Assembly: GCA_029245825.1 (NCBI GenBank)
Contig: JAQWON010000051.1
Location: 1-29,048, forward strand
Source: Flavobacteriaceae bacterium
GTDB taxonomy: Bacteria; Bacteroidota; Bacteroidia; Flavobacteriales; Flavobacteriaceae
Length of the DNA stretch: 29,048 bases
Reading direction: 5' to 3'
Program-made: the position numbers and the translations under genes
The notes under the pieces: generated by a model
What the model was told of the DNA's origin: nothing
The model's database searches: none
Seen by the model: the letters and a program-made list of their open reading frames with translations, nothing else
In this document: positions 1-8,627 of the stretch, in pieces
How positions within the stretch are numbered: the first letter of the stretch is position 1
Layout: every line of letters begins with the position of its first letter

Positions 1-1320
1 AATAAGAAAAACACCTGCTAATCTGATAACGTTAATAGGATTTTCACCCAATAAATCATATAACAAATATTGCATTGAGAAAATTTGAATTACCATGGGA
101 ATAACGATAAACATATTAAATATTCCCATGTAAATTCCCATTTTATTTCCTGGGATTGAGCTTGCCAACATCTGATAAGGCATTGCCATCATACTTGCCC
201 AAGTAATACCAAGTAAAAAAGAAAATAAATAAATCTGAGTAACATCTATACTACCAAGTCCAAACGGATTTGGTAAGCTAAAAATTATTGTTGTGTCATT
301 TAAAAAAGGCATCATTAAAAGTCCCAATCCCCCAATGGATAAACTGAAAAAATGCAGATTTTTAGCTCCTATTTTCCTTGCAATTGGAATTAGAGCAAAT
401 GCAATCATAAAGCAAATTATATTATATGTACCATTTAAATTTCCTGTTAACATTTGTGCTTTATTAAAAAATAATGTGTTTTGATCAACTGTATCATAAA
501 GGGATAATGATAAAGCAGAGGTTAAGTACTGCCAATAACAAAACATAGCATACCATGGGAAAAACATAACTGGTATTAATTGTTTCATCGTTTTTGGCAT
601 TTCTTTAAAAGCGACAACAATATCTTTAAATATTCTATAAATAACATTACCCCTCATTTTTTCCTCTTTAATTCTTTTTAGCTCATCACTTGTTGGAGGA
701 TACTCAGAAGTAGTAAAAACGGTAATTAGAATTGTCAGTATAGAAGCTATAGCTCCTATCCCAAAGGCCCAATAAGTATAAACAGGTATGCCATTGTCCA
801 TTTTATCAGCAAGCGCTATAATGCCAAAAGAGACTAAAATTGCAGGAGTAAAATTAGCAAGGGTTGTGCCGAGTCCTGTAAAAAAACTTTGCATTAAAAA
901 CCCGAAAGAATATTGCTTTTCAGGAAGCTTATCTGAAACAAAAGCTCGATATGGTTCTAAGGCAATATTATTTGCCGCGTCAAGTATCCACAATAAACTT
1001 GCAGCCATCCAAATACTGCTAGAATATGGCATAGCAACTAATGCTAAACTTGCTACAATTGCCCCTACTAAGAAAAATGGCTTTCTTCTTCCAAATTTAG
1101 GTGACCACGTACCGTCACTAATGGCGCCAACTATTGGTTGTACAATTAATCCAGTTACAGGCCCAGCAAGCCATAAAATAGGTAGCTCAGATTCTTCTGC
1201 TCCAAGATATTTATAAATAGCACTCATATTGCTTTGCTGTAATCCAAAGCTGAACTGAACTCCGAAAAATCCAAAGTTCATAGTTAAAATTTGCCAAAAA
1301 GAAAGTTGTTTTTTGCCCAT
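1..1320 (-). CDS. MFS transporter, sucrose/maltose (GPH/SLC45-like) type, 3' end outside window
   Basis: The reading frame opens at the ATG complementary to 1318-1320 and stays open for 440 codons to the left edge, so the C-terminus is missing. The protein is highly hydrophobic. Near the N-terminus it has a QPIVGAISDGTW...FGRRKPF motif, the loop 2-3 signature of the major facilitator superfamily in the form seen in glycoside-pentoside-hexuronide carriers and SLC45/plant sucrose transporters. The likely role is proton-coupled uptake of a sugar or glycoside across the inner membrane. Only 5 bases separate it from the haloperoxidase-like gene upstream, so the two are probably co-transcribed, downstream of the LacI-type regulator. 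Position next to a susCD pair suggests it finishes import of whatever SusCD brings in. The family call is firm; the substrate is inferred. Confidence 0.85.
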   Translation of the reverse strand, partial: MGKKQLSFWQILTMNFGFFGVQFSFGLQQSNMSAIYKYLGAEESELPILWLAGPVTGLIVQPIVGAISDGTWSPKFGRRKPFFLVGAIVASLALVAMPYSSSIWMAASLLWILDAANNIALEPYRAFVSDKLPEKQYSFGFLMQSFFTGLGTTLANFTPAILVSFGIIALADKMDNGIPVYTYWAFGIGAIASILTILITVFTTSEYPPTSDELKRIKEEKMRGNVIYRIFKDIVVAFKEMPKTMKQLIPVMFFPWYAMFCYWQYLTSALSLSLYDTVDQNTLFFNKAQMLTGNLNGTYNIICFMIAFALIPIARKIGAKNLHFFSLSIGGLGLLMMPFLNDTTIIFSLPNPFGLGSIDVTQIYLFSFLLGITWASMMAMPYQMLASSIPGNKMGIYMGIFNMFIVIPMVIQIFSMQYLLYDLLGENPINVIRLAGVFLI

Positions 1321-1325
1321 TTAAT

Positions 1326-2684
1326 TTATTTGGAAGCTATTTTATTTCCCTTAACTTCTTTTAGAGTTTGAATTTTTTCAACCACATAATTTCCAACTTT
1401 TTGTCCTTGAGAAACTCCTTGTTCTATTGCCATCATATAATGAATTCCTCCGTATAATCTAGATATGGCAGCCTCATCAGAAGCATGAATAAAAGAATTA
1501 AATTTTCTTGCTGATAATCCATACTCAACTTCAGAGGTGTCATTAAACTTGAAATCATCACCATAAATATCAGTTAAGGCAAGGGCTGCTGCTCTAGATA
1601 TTACAGAATGTCCACTAGTATATTCTGGAAAGGGGGGTGTTTGAAGAGCAGGTAACCACTCTTCATCTATGTACTTATTAATAAGTGTCTCTGGACGAAC
1701 AACAATAGTTTTCCATTTTTCATCCCAGCAACTAATAAAGGAATCAAATAATGCGATTGAGACATTTGTATAAGCGTTAATGGTTTCATCAAAAGTACTG
1801 CTAGCAACTCTTGTAGCAATAGCAGTAATTCCAATCCAATGACCTCCTGGGGTAATTTTTTTTGTTGCAAACATTGCATGCCCTCTGTGATGAGTAACGT
1901 ATGGATTACAGTCCCAAAAACTAGCAATAGCTAACTTCTGATCATCAAGTTTATTTGTTACATCATAAACTTCCATCAATTCTTTATGAAAAGGACTCCC
2001 AGGATTCATATCAAAAGCTTTGGGTGGCTCAGCAGGAAATTGATCAGCAGATTCTAAAACAAGTGTTCTTATATTTTTCCAATGAGGCTCAATTCCATCC
2101 ATATAGTCTGGAGGCGTAGGTTTCCAGAACTTATCACCTTGAAGTATTGTATATTTTGGATATGTCCTTGTCTGATTATACATGTCTTTAGAGGCCCATT
2201 CCATGATATGTTCAGAAACCAAATCACCGTAACTTACTGAAGCGTTAAACTCTTTTCTGGGGAGACCATTTTTTTTAAACTTTTCATATAATTTCTCCTG
2301 AAAATCTAAAACTCTATCCTCGGAAAAAATTAATTTTTTGCCTACCTCGATAAATGCATGAATCGCTGCTAACTTATAATTAATATTTTCTTCATAATCG
2401 CCAGGACTAGGGATAGCTTCAAGACCGCTTATTTGTCCTTCTAATGGAAAATATTTTTCGGGCATTTCTTTTTGTAAAATCTGGTATGCAGCTATATTTG
2501 GATAAAGATATACTCTGGAAGCTACTGGAGGAGAGAAAATATCATAAACAACAACATCACTTAAATTTTTTACAACCGCATTATATGTTTCAGGGTTACT
2601 GATTAAATTTTCATAATTCTTGTTTGAGGAACATGAACAAATAAAACAAATAGCTATAAGAGCTGAAATTTTTTTTAATCCCAT
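1326..2684 (-). CDS. Vanadium-dependent haloperoxidase / PAP2-type phosphatase family lipoprotein
   Basis: This 452-residue protein starts with a hydrophobic signal ending in a cysteine around residue 18 (ICSCSS), so it is probably a lipoprotein. The C-terminal half has the vanadate/phosphate pocket of the vanadium chloroperoxidase-PAP2 superfamily: K323 and R330 (KWKTIVVRPE), the loop PFPEYTSGHS with H359, then R409 and H415 (SRLYGGIHY). The spacings K+7=R and R+6=H match those of fungal chloroperoxidase (K353/R360, R490/H496, from memory). All core residues are present, so the protein is probably active, but sequence does not decide between halide oxidation and phosphate-ester hydrolysis. 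The gene lies between the LacI-type regulator (52 bases upstream) and the MFS carrier (5 bases downstream), which ties it to the SusCD locus. A role in modifying a halogenated, aromatic or phosphorylated substrate in the envelope is inference. Confidence 0.85.
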   Translation of the reverse strand: MGLKKISALIAICFICSCSSNKNYENLISNPETYNAVVKNLSDVVVYDIFSPPVASRVYLYPNIAAYQILQKEMPEKYFPLEGQISGLEAIPSPGDYEENINYKLAAIHAFIEVGKKLIFSEDRVLDFQEKLYEKFKKNGLPRKEFNASVSYGDLVSEHIMEWASKDMYNQTRTYPKYTILQGDKFWKPTPPDYMDGIEPHWKNIRTLVLESADQFPAEPPKAFDMNPGSPFHKELMEVYDVTNKLDDQKLAIASFWDCNPYVTHHRGHAMFATKKITPGGHWIGITAIATRVASSTFDETINAYTNVSIALFDSFISCWDEKWKTIVVRPETLINKYIDEEWLPALQTPPFPEYTSGHSVISRAAALALTDIYGDDFKFNDTSEVEYGLSARKFNSFIHASDEAAISRLYGGIHYMMAIEQGVSQGQKVGNYVVEKIQTLKEVKGNKIASK

Positions 2685-2696
2685 TTATTTAAAATT

Positions 2697-2704
2697 CAAA
2701 TTTA
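2697..2704 (-). promoter_or_regulatory. Candidate -7 box (TAAATTTG) for the haloperoxidase-MFS pair
   Basis: On the minus strand this is an exact match to the Bacteroidetes -7 consensus TAnnTTTG, 12 bases before the start codon at 2684. A TTTG lies upstream (2720-2723), but the 15-base spacer is shorter than the usual 19 or so. It may give the pair its own promoter in addition to read-through from the regulator gene. The 52-base gap holds nothing else recognisable. Confidence 0.35.
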
Positions 2705-2736
2705 CATAGCAAAATTGAACAAATGAAAATAAAAGC

Positions 2737-3753
2737 TTAAAAAGACTCTCGCTTGATAAAATGAGTCGGAATTTTTACATGAGAAAAATCGTAATCTAAA
2801 CTAGATTTTTTCATTTTTTTCTCTTCAAGAAATAGTCTCATAATCTCAGTCCCAAACAGATCTGTTGATTGATCCATTGATGAAAGTGAAGGGGTTAAAT
2901 ATTTTGAATATGCAGCATTACTAAAACCAACTACAGCAACTTGCTCAGGTATTTTAATCTTATTAGTTAAAAGACACTTTATGGTCCCCATAGCAGTTTT
3001 ATCATCTATTGCAAGAACAGCATCAAAATCTATTCCTTTATCAATAATTTCTTGAAGATTTGATACAGCCCCCTCGAAAGATCCGTCCTCACTAATCATA
3101 ACTAAATTTTTATCAAATTCAATCTCATTTTTCTCTAATGCTTTTTGATAGCCAATGAATCTATCTATTGAAACCTGAGAAATATATCCCCCCCTTAAAT
3201 GGGTGATTTTTCTTCTTCCTGACTTTATTAATCTTTCTGTCAATTCATATGCTGATTCAATATTGTTTGTCGTAACTGTTGAGCTTTGAATCATTTTAGA
3301 AATTTTATCGAATTGAATTAAAATTATTGCTGAATCCTTAACCCTCTGAAGATGAGCGTATTCTGTGGTTCGATCACTTAATGCAATAATGACTGCCTCT
3401 ACATTATTATTAATTAATTCATCTACACACTCCACTTCCTTTTCAAATGATTCATTTGAACACATCAAAACACTTCTATAGCCTTCACTCATTCCAGCAT
3501 TGACAATACTATCGAGGATTTTTGCAAAAAAAAGAATATGCATATTGGGTATCACAATACCAATAGTTTTTGTTTTTTTTGTCTTTAAAGAAGATGCTAT
3601 TGAATTAGGTCGAAAATTAACCTTTTTTACATACTCCAAAATCTTTTTCTTTGTTTCCTTTTTGATATCTGTATATCCAGCTATTGCTTTTGAAACAGTA
3701 GATACAGAAACATTAAATCTTTCTGCAATATCTTTAAGTTTTATTACTTTCAT
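2737..3753 (-). CDS. LacI-family transcriptional regulator
   Basis: This 338-residue protein has the usual LacI/GalR length and layout. An N-terminal helix-turn-helix with KLKDIAERFNVSVSTVSKAI (residues 5-24) is followed by a hinge-helix region ending RPNSIASSLKTKKT, then a periplasmic-binding-protein-like domain starting TIGIVIPNM. Family members bind palindromic operators with a central CG and respond to small sugars or related ligands. It is divergent from susC across 209 bases containing a matching palindrome (3810-3823), so it probably controls the susC side and may regulate itself. Downstream on the same strand lie the haloperoxidase-like and MFS genes. The ATG at 3753 begins directly before the helix-turn-helix, as is normal for the family. 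The ligand cannot be predicted. Confidence 0.95.
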   Translation of the reverse strand: MKVIKLKDIAERFNVSVSTVSKAIAGYTDIKKETKKKILEYVKKVNFRPNSIASSLKTKKTKTIGIVIPNMHILFFAKILDSIVNAGMSEGYRSVLMCSNESFEKEVECVDELINNNVEAVIIALSDRTTEYAHLQRVKDSAIILIQFDKISKMIQSSTVTTNNIESAYELTERLIKSGRRKITHLRGGYISQVSIDRFIGYQKALEKNEIEFDKNLVMISEDGSFEGAVSNLQEIIDKGIDFDAVLAIDDKTAMGTIKCLLTNKIKIPEQVAVVGFSNAAYSKYLTPSLSSMDQSTDLFGTEIMRLFLEEKKMKKSSLDYDFSHVKIPTHFIKRESF

Positions 3754-3790
3754 AACAAACTATTTTTGACAAAAAATTAAAATATTACAT

Positions 3791-3798
3791 CAAAGTTA
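3791..3798 (-). promoter_or_regulatory. Candidate -7 box (TAACTTTG) for the lacI-type gene
   Basis: Exact TAnnTTTG match on the minus strand, 37 bases before the regulator's start codon. No TTTG was found at the expected -33 spacing. The operator palindrome at 3810-3823 begins 11 bases upstream of this box, inside the expected promoter spacer, which would suit autorepression. Confidence 0.4.
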
Positions 3799-3809
3799 AA
3801 TTATTTTTC

Positions 3810-3823
3810 CGAAATCGTTTTCG
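3810..3823. promoter_or_regulatory. LacI-type operator palindrome between lacI and susC
   Basis: The 14-mer CGAAATCGTTTTCG is an inverted repeat centred on CG. Twelve of 14 positions pair, and the core follows the AAnCGnTT pattern typical of LacI/GalR operators. It is the only GC-centred palindrome I see in the 209-base divergent region and lies 140 bases before the susC start. I could not assign a clear susC promoter: an exact plus-strand TATTTTTG at 3761-3768 exists, but it would put the operator downstream of the transcription start. The regulator encoded alongside is the obvious binder; binding itself is inferred. Confidence 0.6.
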
Positions 3824-3903
3824 TAACATTTTTTTAACAAATTATCATTCTATACTACTCCTATTAATATAATACTTGTAAATTGAGTTGTTTTTTTTGA
3901 AGG

Positions 3904-3918
3904 TAGACATGGTGTCTA
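3904..3918. repeat. Short perfect inverted repeat in the susC leader
   Basis: TAGACA and TGTCTA form a perfect 6-base inverted repeat around TGG, 44 bases before the susC start codon. It differs from the LacI-type palindrome, has no T-tract and so is not a terminator. It could be a site for a second regulator or a small hairpin in the susC mRNA leader. Function is unknown. Confidence 0.4.
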
Positions 3919-3962
3919 TAATCAAAATATAATTTTTAAATGAACCAAAAAAAATGATTTAA

Positions 3963-6917
3963 ATGAAAAATACAATTAATCTTTTTTTGTGTCTGTTTTT
4001 ATCTGGAGTTTTATCCGCTCAACAAATTAGCGGTAATGTTTCAAGTGATGACGGACCCTTACCTGGAGCTACGGTTCTAGTTAAAGGTACCAATACTGGT
4101 ACAAGTACTGATTTTGATGGTAATTTTACCATTTCAGCTAGTACAGGTGATGTTCTTGTAATATCATTTGTTGGGTTTAGTACCCAAGAAGTTGCTGTCT
4201 CAGGACAGGATCAGGTAAATGTAACCCTAGCCATCGATCAAGCTTTAGAAGAAGTTGTGGTTACTGGTTATGGATCACAACGTGAGAGAGAAATTACCTC
4301 TGCCGTTGTTAAAGTTGACTCAGAAGAATTTAATCAAGGGCCTATCACTGATGCGGTCCAACTTCTTCAAGGTAAAGTCGCTGGGCTTTCAATTTATAAG
4401 CCAGGTGGAAACCCTAATGAGAATCCAACAATAAGAATTCGAGGACTATCAACTCTTGGAGCAAATACATCTCCATTAGTTGTTATCGACGGTGTCCCGG
4501 GAGCAACACTTGCTAATGTTGACCCTCAAGACATCGAATCAGTTACTGTCTTAAAAGATGGTTCTGGTGCTGCGATATATGGTGCTCGAGGATCAAGTGG
4601 TGTTCTTTTAGTTGAAACTAAGAAAGGAACTGCTGGAGAAATGCAAGTTAGCTATAGTGGAAACTATGCAGTTTCTTCAATATCTCAAGAAATTCCAGTT
4701 TTATCTGCTTCAGAGTTTTTAGCTAATGGCGGAACAAACATTGGAAATGAAACTGATTGGATAGATGCAATCACAAGAAATGGAAGCACTCAGATTCATA
4801 ATTTTGCTGCTTCTGGAGGTAGTGGAAATACTGTTTATAGAGTATCTGCAAACGTCAAAGAAGTTGAGGGTATCCTTAACAATACTGGCTACAAGCAGTT
4901 AAACTCTCGTGCAGCTATTAGTACTACTGCTATGAAAGATAAACTTAAAATAGATTTTAACATTTCCTATACTAAAAGAGATGCTGATAGAGGTGATGAA
5001 AGAGCTTTTGAATTTGCTCAATTCTATAACCCTACAGCGCCGATTTATGGTGCAGATTCTCCGTTCGCGTTTAACGCAGCTCAGTTCGGTGGATACTTTG
5101 AATCTCTTGGATTATTTAGAAGTTACAATCCTGTTGCAATAATTGAGCAAACTAGAAATACTAGAAATTCAACAGATTTTAACTATAATGTTAATCTTAA
5201 TTATGACTTAACTGATTCTTTTGATATAACAGTTCGTGCTGCTGAGCAAAGAACTACTTCAAAAGATCAATTGTATCGACCAACAACTTTACTTTTCGAA
5301 GGAAATGCTGTTAGTCCTACAAGAAGAGGTTTTGCCTCCCATGGAACATATGATCTTTCTACCAAGGTTTATGAAGTTTTCGGAACTCTAGACAAAACTT
5401 GGGGAGAAACTCAAATGGTAATCACTGGAGGATATTCTTACAATCAAATAAATGCTAATGGAATGTATGTAGGGCTTGGGGACTTCCCTGATAACTCTCT
5501 AGATTATTCTGATGCAATACAAAATTCTCAAGACCTTCTTAACGATGGTTACGTTCAAGCAAACAGTTATGCTTCTCCTGATGAAAAGCTAATTGCAATG
5601 TTTGGTAGAGTGAATCTGTCGTTTAGCAATCTCTTTTTCAATGCTAGTTTAAGAAGAGAAGGTTCATCTAAATTTGGTGCTGATCAAAAGTGGGGTACTT
5701 TCCCAGCTTTTGGAGTTGGTGCTGATTTGAACTCAATGTTAGGTCTAAATTTTGACAAGTTAAAAGTTAGATTAGGTTATGCTACAACAGGAAATATCCC
5801 TGGTCCTAATGGACTATCGGTTCCTGCTAGAAACTTTGTTTATGCTGGTGGAGGTTCTGCTGGTGGTGCAACTTCTTTAGCGAGAGCTGCAAACCCAGAT
5901 TTAAAATGGGAAGAAAAAGCAGAAACAAACTTTGGTATTGAATTTGACAAAGGACCCTTATCTGTTGATTTAGATATTTATAGTAGAAACATCTCAGACT
6001 TTATTATCGACAGACAAGTTGACGTTGCTGAGTTTGGTGTTGACAGAAGATGGGAAAATGCTGGAGAGGTAACATCTAAAGGATGGGAGTTAGCTGTTGG
6101 ATATGATGTTATCAATAATGGTAACATGATGTATAACACAGGTGTTGCTCTTTCAAGTAATGAAGTAACTCTAGATGCATTTCCTATTGACAGAGCTCAA
6201 TATGGTTACTTAGGTTCTCCTGGGCAAAATGCTGTTACAATGATTAGAGTGGTTGTAGGTGAGCCATTAGGTCAAATCTACGCGCCGATCTTTACAGGTG
6301 TTAATGCAACTGGAGGTCCTATATTTGAAGACGTAACAGGTAACGGTGAACTTAACACTGACGCTGGTAATGTTTTACAGGATGACTATGATGGTAGAGT
6401 TGTTGGCTCTGCTTATCCTGACCTTGAACTTGGATGGAGTAATATGATTACCTTTGGAGATTGGAGCATTAATGCTTTCTTTAGAGGTGCTTTCGGACAC
6501 AGTCTTATAAATACTTTTAGAGCATTTTATGAGCCAAATGTTCCGTCTCAAACTTCATATAACCAAATGAATACATCTCTTAGAGAACCTAGTCTTGGAG
6601 TTGCACAGTACAGTTCATTATACGTTGAAAAGGCAGATTTCTTTTTACTTGATAATTTAACAATAGCGAAAAGAATTGATTTCGGTGCTGACAAAGCAAT
6701 TAAGGATGCGATAGTATCATTTAGTGCTACACGTCCTTTCATTATGACTTCATATACTGGAACAGATCCAGCACCAGAGCTTTTTGATGCTCTTGGAGGC
6801 GCTGAAGAAGGTAACGTAGCTTCTGGTGGAGCTGCATTGCTTGCTCCTGGTATTGATAGAAGGCAAGATTATTTTGCTTCTAAATCATTTGCTCTAGGTC
6901 TTAAACTAAACTTTTAA
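3963..6917 (+). CDS. SusC/RagA-type TonB-dependent outer-membrane transporter
   Basis: This 984-residue protein has the full SusC layout. A signal peptide (about 1-19, cut after LSA) is followed by a carboxypeptidase-regulatory-like domain (about 21-93), EEVVVTGYGS at the junction to the plug, a plug domain (about 107-213), and a long beta-barrel ending in phenylalanine, as outer-membrane proteins do. The SusC/RagA signature is clear at about 192-212 (ESVTVLKDGSGAAIYGARGS). It imports a ligand across the outer membrane using TonB energy together with the SusD-like lipoprotein encoded 12 bases downstream. Compared with the following FG-GAP genes, this gene and susD look less AT-rich and use more GGT/GCT-type codons, which may reflect high expression. 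There is no Shine-Dalgarno sequence; the region before the ATG is A-rich. The substrate is not predictable from sequence. Confidence 0.96.
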   Translation: MKNTINLFLCLFLSGVLSAQQISGNVSSDDGPLPGATVLVKGTNTGTSTDFDGNFTISASTGDVLVISFVGFSTQEVAVSGQDQVNVTLAIDQALEEVVVTGYGSQREREITSAVVKVDSEEFNQGPITDAVQLLQGKVAGLSIYKPGGNPNENPTIRIRGLSTLGANTSPLVVIDGVPGATLANVDPQDIESVTVLKDGSGAAIYGARGSSGVLLVETKKGTAGEMQVSYSGNYAVSSISQEIPVLSASEFLANGGTNIGNETDWIDAITRNGSTQIHNFAASGGSGNTVYRVSANVKEVEGILNNTGYKQLNSRAAISTTAMKDKLKIDFNISYTKRDADRGDERAFEFAQFYNPTAPIYGADSPFAFNAAQFGGYFESLGLFRSYNPVAIIEQTRNTRNSTDFNYNVNLNYDLTDSFDITVRAAEQRTTSKDQLYRPTTLLFEGNAVSPTRRGFASHGTYDLSTKVYEVFGTLDKTWGETQMVITGGYSYNQINANGMYVGLGDFPDNSLDYSDAIQNSQDLLNDGYVQANSYASPDEKLIAMFGRVNLSFSNLFFNASLRREGSSKFGADQKWGTFPAFGVGADLNSMLGLNFDKLKVRLGYATTGNIPGPNGLSVPARNFVYAGGGSAGGATSLARAANPDLKWEEKAETNFGIEFDKGPLSVDLDIYSRNISDFIIDRQVDVAEFGVDRRWENAGEVTSKGWELAVGYDVINNGNMMYNTGVALSSNEVTLDAFPIDRAQYGYLGSPGQNAVTMIRVVVGEPLGQIYAPIFTGVNATGGPIFEDVTGNGELNTDAGNVLQDDYDGRVVGSAYPDLELGWSNMITFGDWSINAFFRGAFGHSLINTFRAFYEPNVPSQTSYNQMNTSLREPSLGVAQYSSLYVEKADFFLLDNLTIAKRIDFGADKAIKDAIVSFSATRPFIMTSYTGTDPAPELFDALGGAEEGNVASGGAALLAPGIDRRQDYFASKSFALGLKLNF

Positions 6918-6929
6918 TACATACTCGAT

Positions 6930-8543
6930 ATGAAAAATTTATATAATACATTATTTATTTTAGGTTTATTCGCAGTAACTTTTTCTTGTACAGATCTTGA
7001 GGAAGAGTTACGTGGAGTAATAACTACTAACATTTCCGTTGCAGGTATTGCAACTGACTCAGGTGGTGGTGCTGGAGCTGATGCCCTTGAGGGAGCTTTT
7101 TCACAACTAAGAGGCACCGGTACGGGAGGCCATACTAATTGGTATTCTGCACAGGAGTTAACTTCTGACGAAATGGTTGTTACTACTAAAGGTGGTGACT
7201 GGTATGATGGTGGATGGCTTATTGACTTCCACAAACACCAGTATAAATCTACTAACCCTAGTGTTAACAATAACTGGAATTCTCATTATGGTGCTGTAAA
7301 CGCATGTAATGAGTTATTAGCTGGCGGTTCATTAGATGCTAATGGAACTGCTCAGATTAGAGCTTTAAGAGCTTACTTCTTTTGGAGATTAATGGATCTT
7401 TATGGAAACATTCAGTTACCTACTGCTCCTGGTGCTTCTGTTGCACAATCAACAAGGGCTGAAGCTTTTGCTTTTATTGAATCAGAACTATTAGCTGCTC
7501 TTGGAGATAGTGATCTTAGTGATGGTGTTGATTTAACTACAACAGCACTTGGGACTGCTAAAGACGCATACAGACTAAATCAGTTTGGCGTACTTGGTAT
7601 TATCTCTAAGTTATATTTAGGTGCTGAAGTTTATCTAGAAAGCACACCTGGTGCCTTAGATGGAACCCCTCACTATACTGAAGCTGCAAATGCTGCTCAG
7701 TACATTATAGACAATGGTGGATATTCTCTTTGTGCTGCTGGATGTAAAGGTGTAAATCCTGGAAAACGACCAGATGTAGCATCAGATCCTTCTGAACTAG
7801 AGGGATTCCCTCATGTTTTTGCTCCTAACAATCAAGGAAACCAAGAGCATATTTGGACAGTTAAATATGACGCTGCAACTGCTGGTGGATTTAACCTTGC
7901 TATGATGGCGCTTCACTACTCTAGTCAGTTGACTTGGAATTTTGATTCTCAGCCATGGAATGGTTATTCAACGCTAGAAGCATTCTATAATTCATTTAAT
8001 GGAGATAGTAGACAACAATGGAGCTTTATTGAAGGAGAGCAACTAGACTTTGGTGGAAATGCACTGTTGGATTACGCAACAGATGATGGAGATCCAATTC
8101 TTACTTATACTCCTTTCATTAATGAAATCTATCCAGATGGTTGTAGAGAATGTGGTGCAAGACCTGGTAAATTTAGTTACTCTCAGTTTGGACGACCTGA
8201 CATGGATAATGACTTTACATTAATTCGTCTAGGTCAAGTTCATCTAATCAGAGGCGAAGCTCTTGCTAGAGCTGCTGGTGATTGGAGCTTAGCTCTTGCT
8301 GACGTTAATGCTCTTAGAGCAAGAGTCGGAATGGGTGCTTTAGCTGCAATGGATGCTGATACATTTTTAGCTGAAAGAGGTAAAGAAATGTTCTCTGAAG
8401 CAGTTAGAAGATCGGATTTAATTAGATTCGGTAAATATGGTGATTCTTGGTGGGAAAAACCTGCCTCGGATGGGAATAAGACTATTTTCCCTATACCATT
8501 TGACAGAATTCAAGACGGTCTAAATCAAAACCCTGGATACTAA
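6930..8543 (+). CDS. SusD/RagB-family surface lipoprotein
   Basis: This 537-residue protein has a lipoprotein signal ending FSC (Cys20) followed by acidic residues (TDLEEE), resembling the Bacteroidetes surface-export signal. Family landmarks are the TPR-like stretch RALRAYFFWRLMDLYGNIQL, the motif EMFSEAVRRSDLIRFGKYG near the C-terminus, and the ending FPIPFDRI...LNQNPGY, typical of RagB/SusD. It caps the SusC barrel and binds the ligand at the cell surface. It is co-transcribed with susC (12-base gap) and followed by an intrinsic terminator, so susCD can be expressed as a bicistronic unit. The family call is certain; the ligand is unknown. Confidence 0.96.
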   Translation: MKNLYNTLFILGLFAVTFSCTDLEEELRGVITTNISVAGIATDSGGGAGADALEGAFSQLRGTGTGGHTNWYSAQELTSDEMVVTTKGGDWYDGGWLIDFHKHQYKSTNPSVNNNWNSHYGAVNACNELLAGGSLDANGTAQIRALRAYFFWRLMDLYGNIQLPTAPGASVAQSTRAEAFAFIESELLAALGDSDLSDGVDLTTTALGTAKDAYRLNQFGVLGIISKLYLGAEVYLESTPGALDGTPHYTEAANAAQYIIDNGGYSLCAAGCKGVNPGKRPDVASDPSELEGFPHVFAPNNQGNQEHIWTVKYDAATAGGFNLAMMALHYSSQLTWNFDSQPWNGYSTLEAFYNSFNGDSRQQWSFIEGEQLDFGGNALLDYATDDGDPILTYTPFINEIYPDGCRECGARPGKFSYSQFGRPDMDNDFTLIRLGQVHLIRGEALARAAGDWSLALADVNALRARVGMGALAAMDADTFLAERGKEMFSEAVRRSDLIRFGKYGDSWWEKPASDGNKTIFPIPFDRIQDGLNQNPGY

Positions 8544-8566
8544 ATCTGATTTTGTTTAAATCATTT

Positions 8567-8600
8567 AAAAAAGGCTTTCTAAGATAGAAAGCCTTTTTTT
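8567..8600 (+). terminator. Intrinsic terminator after susD
   Basis: GGCTTTCT (8573-8580) and AGAAAGCC (8586-8593) form a perfect 8-base stem with a 5-base loop. It is extended by A residues before and a run of seven T after, so it could also act in reverse. It separates susCD from the FG-GAP genes and would lower their expression relative to susCD, either by full termination or partial read-through. Confidence 0.9.
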
Positions 8601-8613
8601 ATTCTTTTATCTT

Positions 8614-8621
8614 TAATTTTG
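8614..8621 (+). promoter_or_regulatory. Candidate -7 box (TAATTTTG) before the first FG-GAP gene
   Basis: Exact TAnnTTTG match between the terminator's T-tract and the preferred GTG start at 8628, with 6 bases between. If used, transcription would begin almost at the start codon. No -33 TTTG is visible, since that region is the terminator. It would give the FG-GAP genes a promoter independent of susCD. Confidence 0.4.
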
Positions 8622-8627
8622 ATCCCA

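Noticed and set aside
788..1216. 142-residue plus-strand open frame
   Set aside because: It lies fully antisense to the MFS transporter, whose translation shows clear family motifs; the plus-strand product resembles nothing and has no coding-like composition.
6914..7270. 118-residue minus-strand open frame over the start of susD
   Set aside because: Antisense to a certain SusD-family gene and proline/serine-rich in the way antisense frames of Gly/Asp-rich genes are.
8619..8627. TTG at 8619 as start of FG-GAP paralog 1
   Set aside because: GTG at 8628 gives a more normal Lys/Arg-first lipoprotein signal, and the TTG lies inside the candidate TAATTTTG promoter box.
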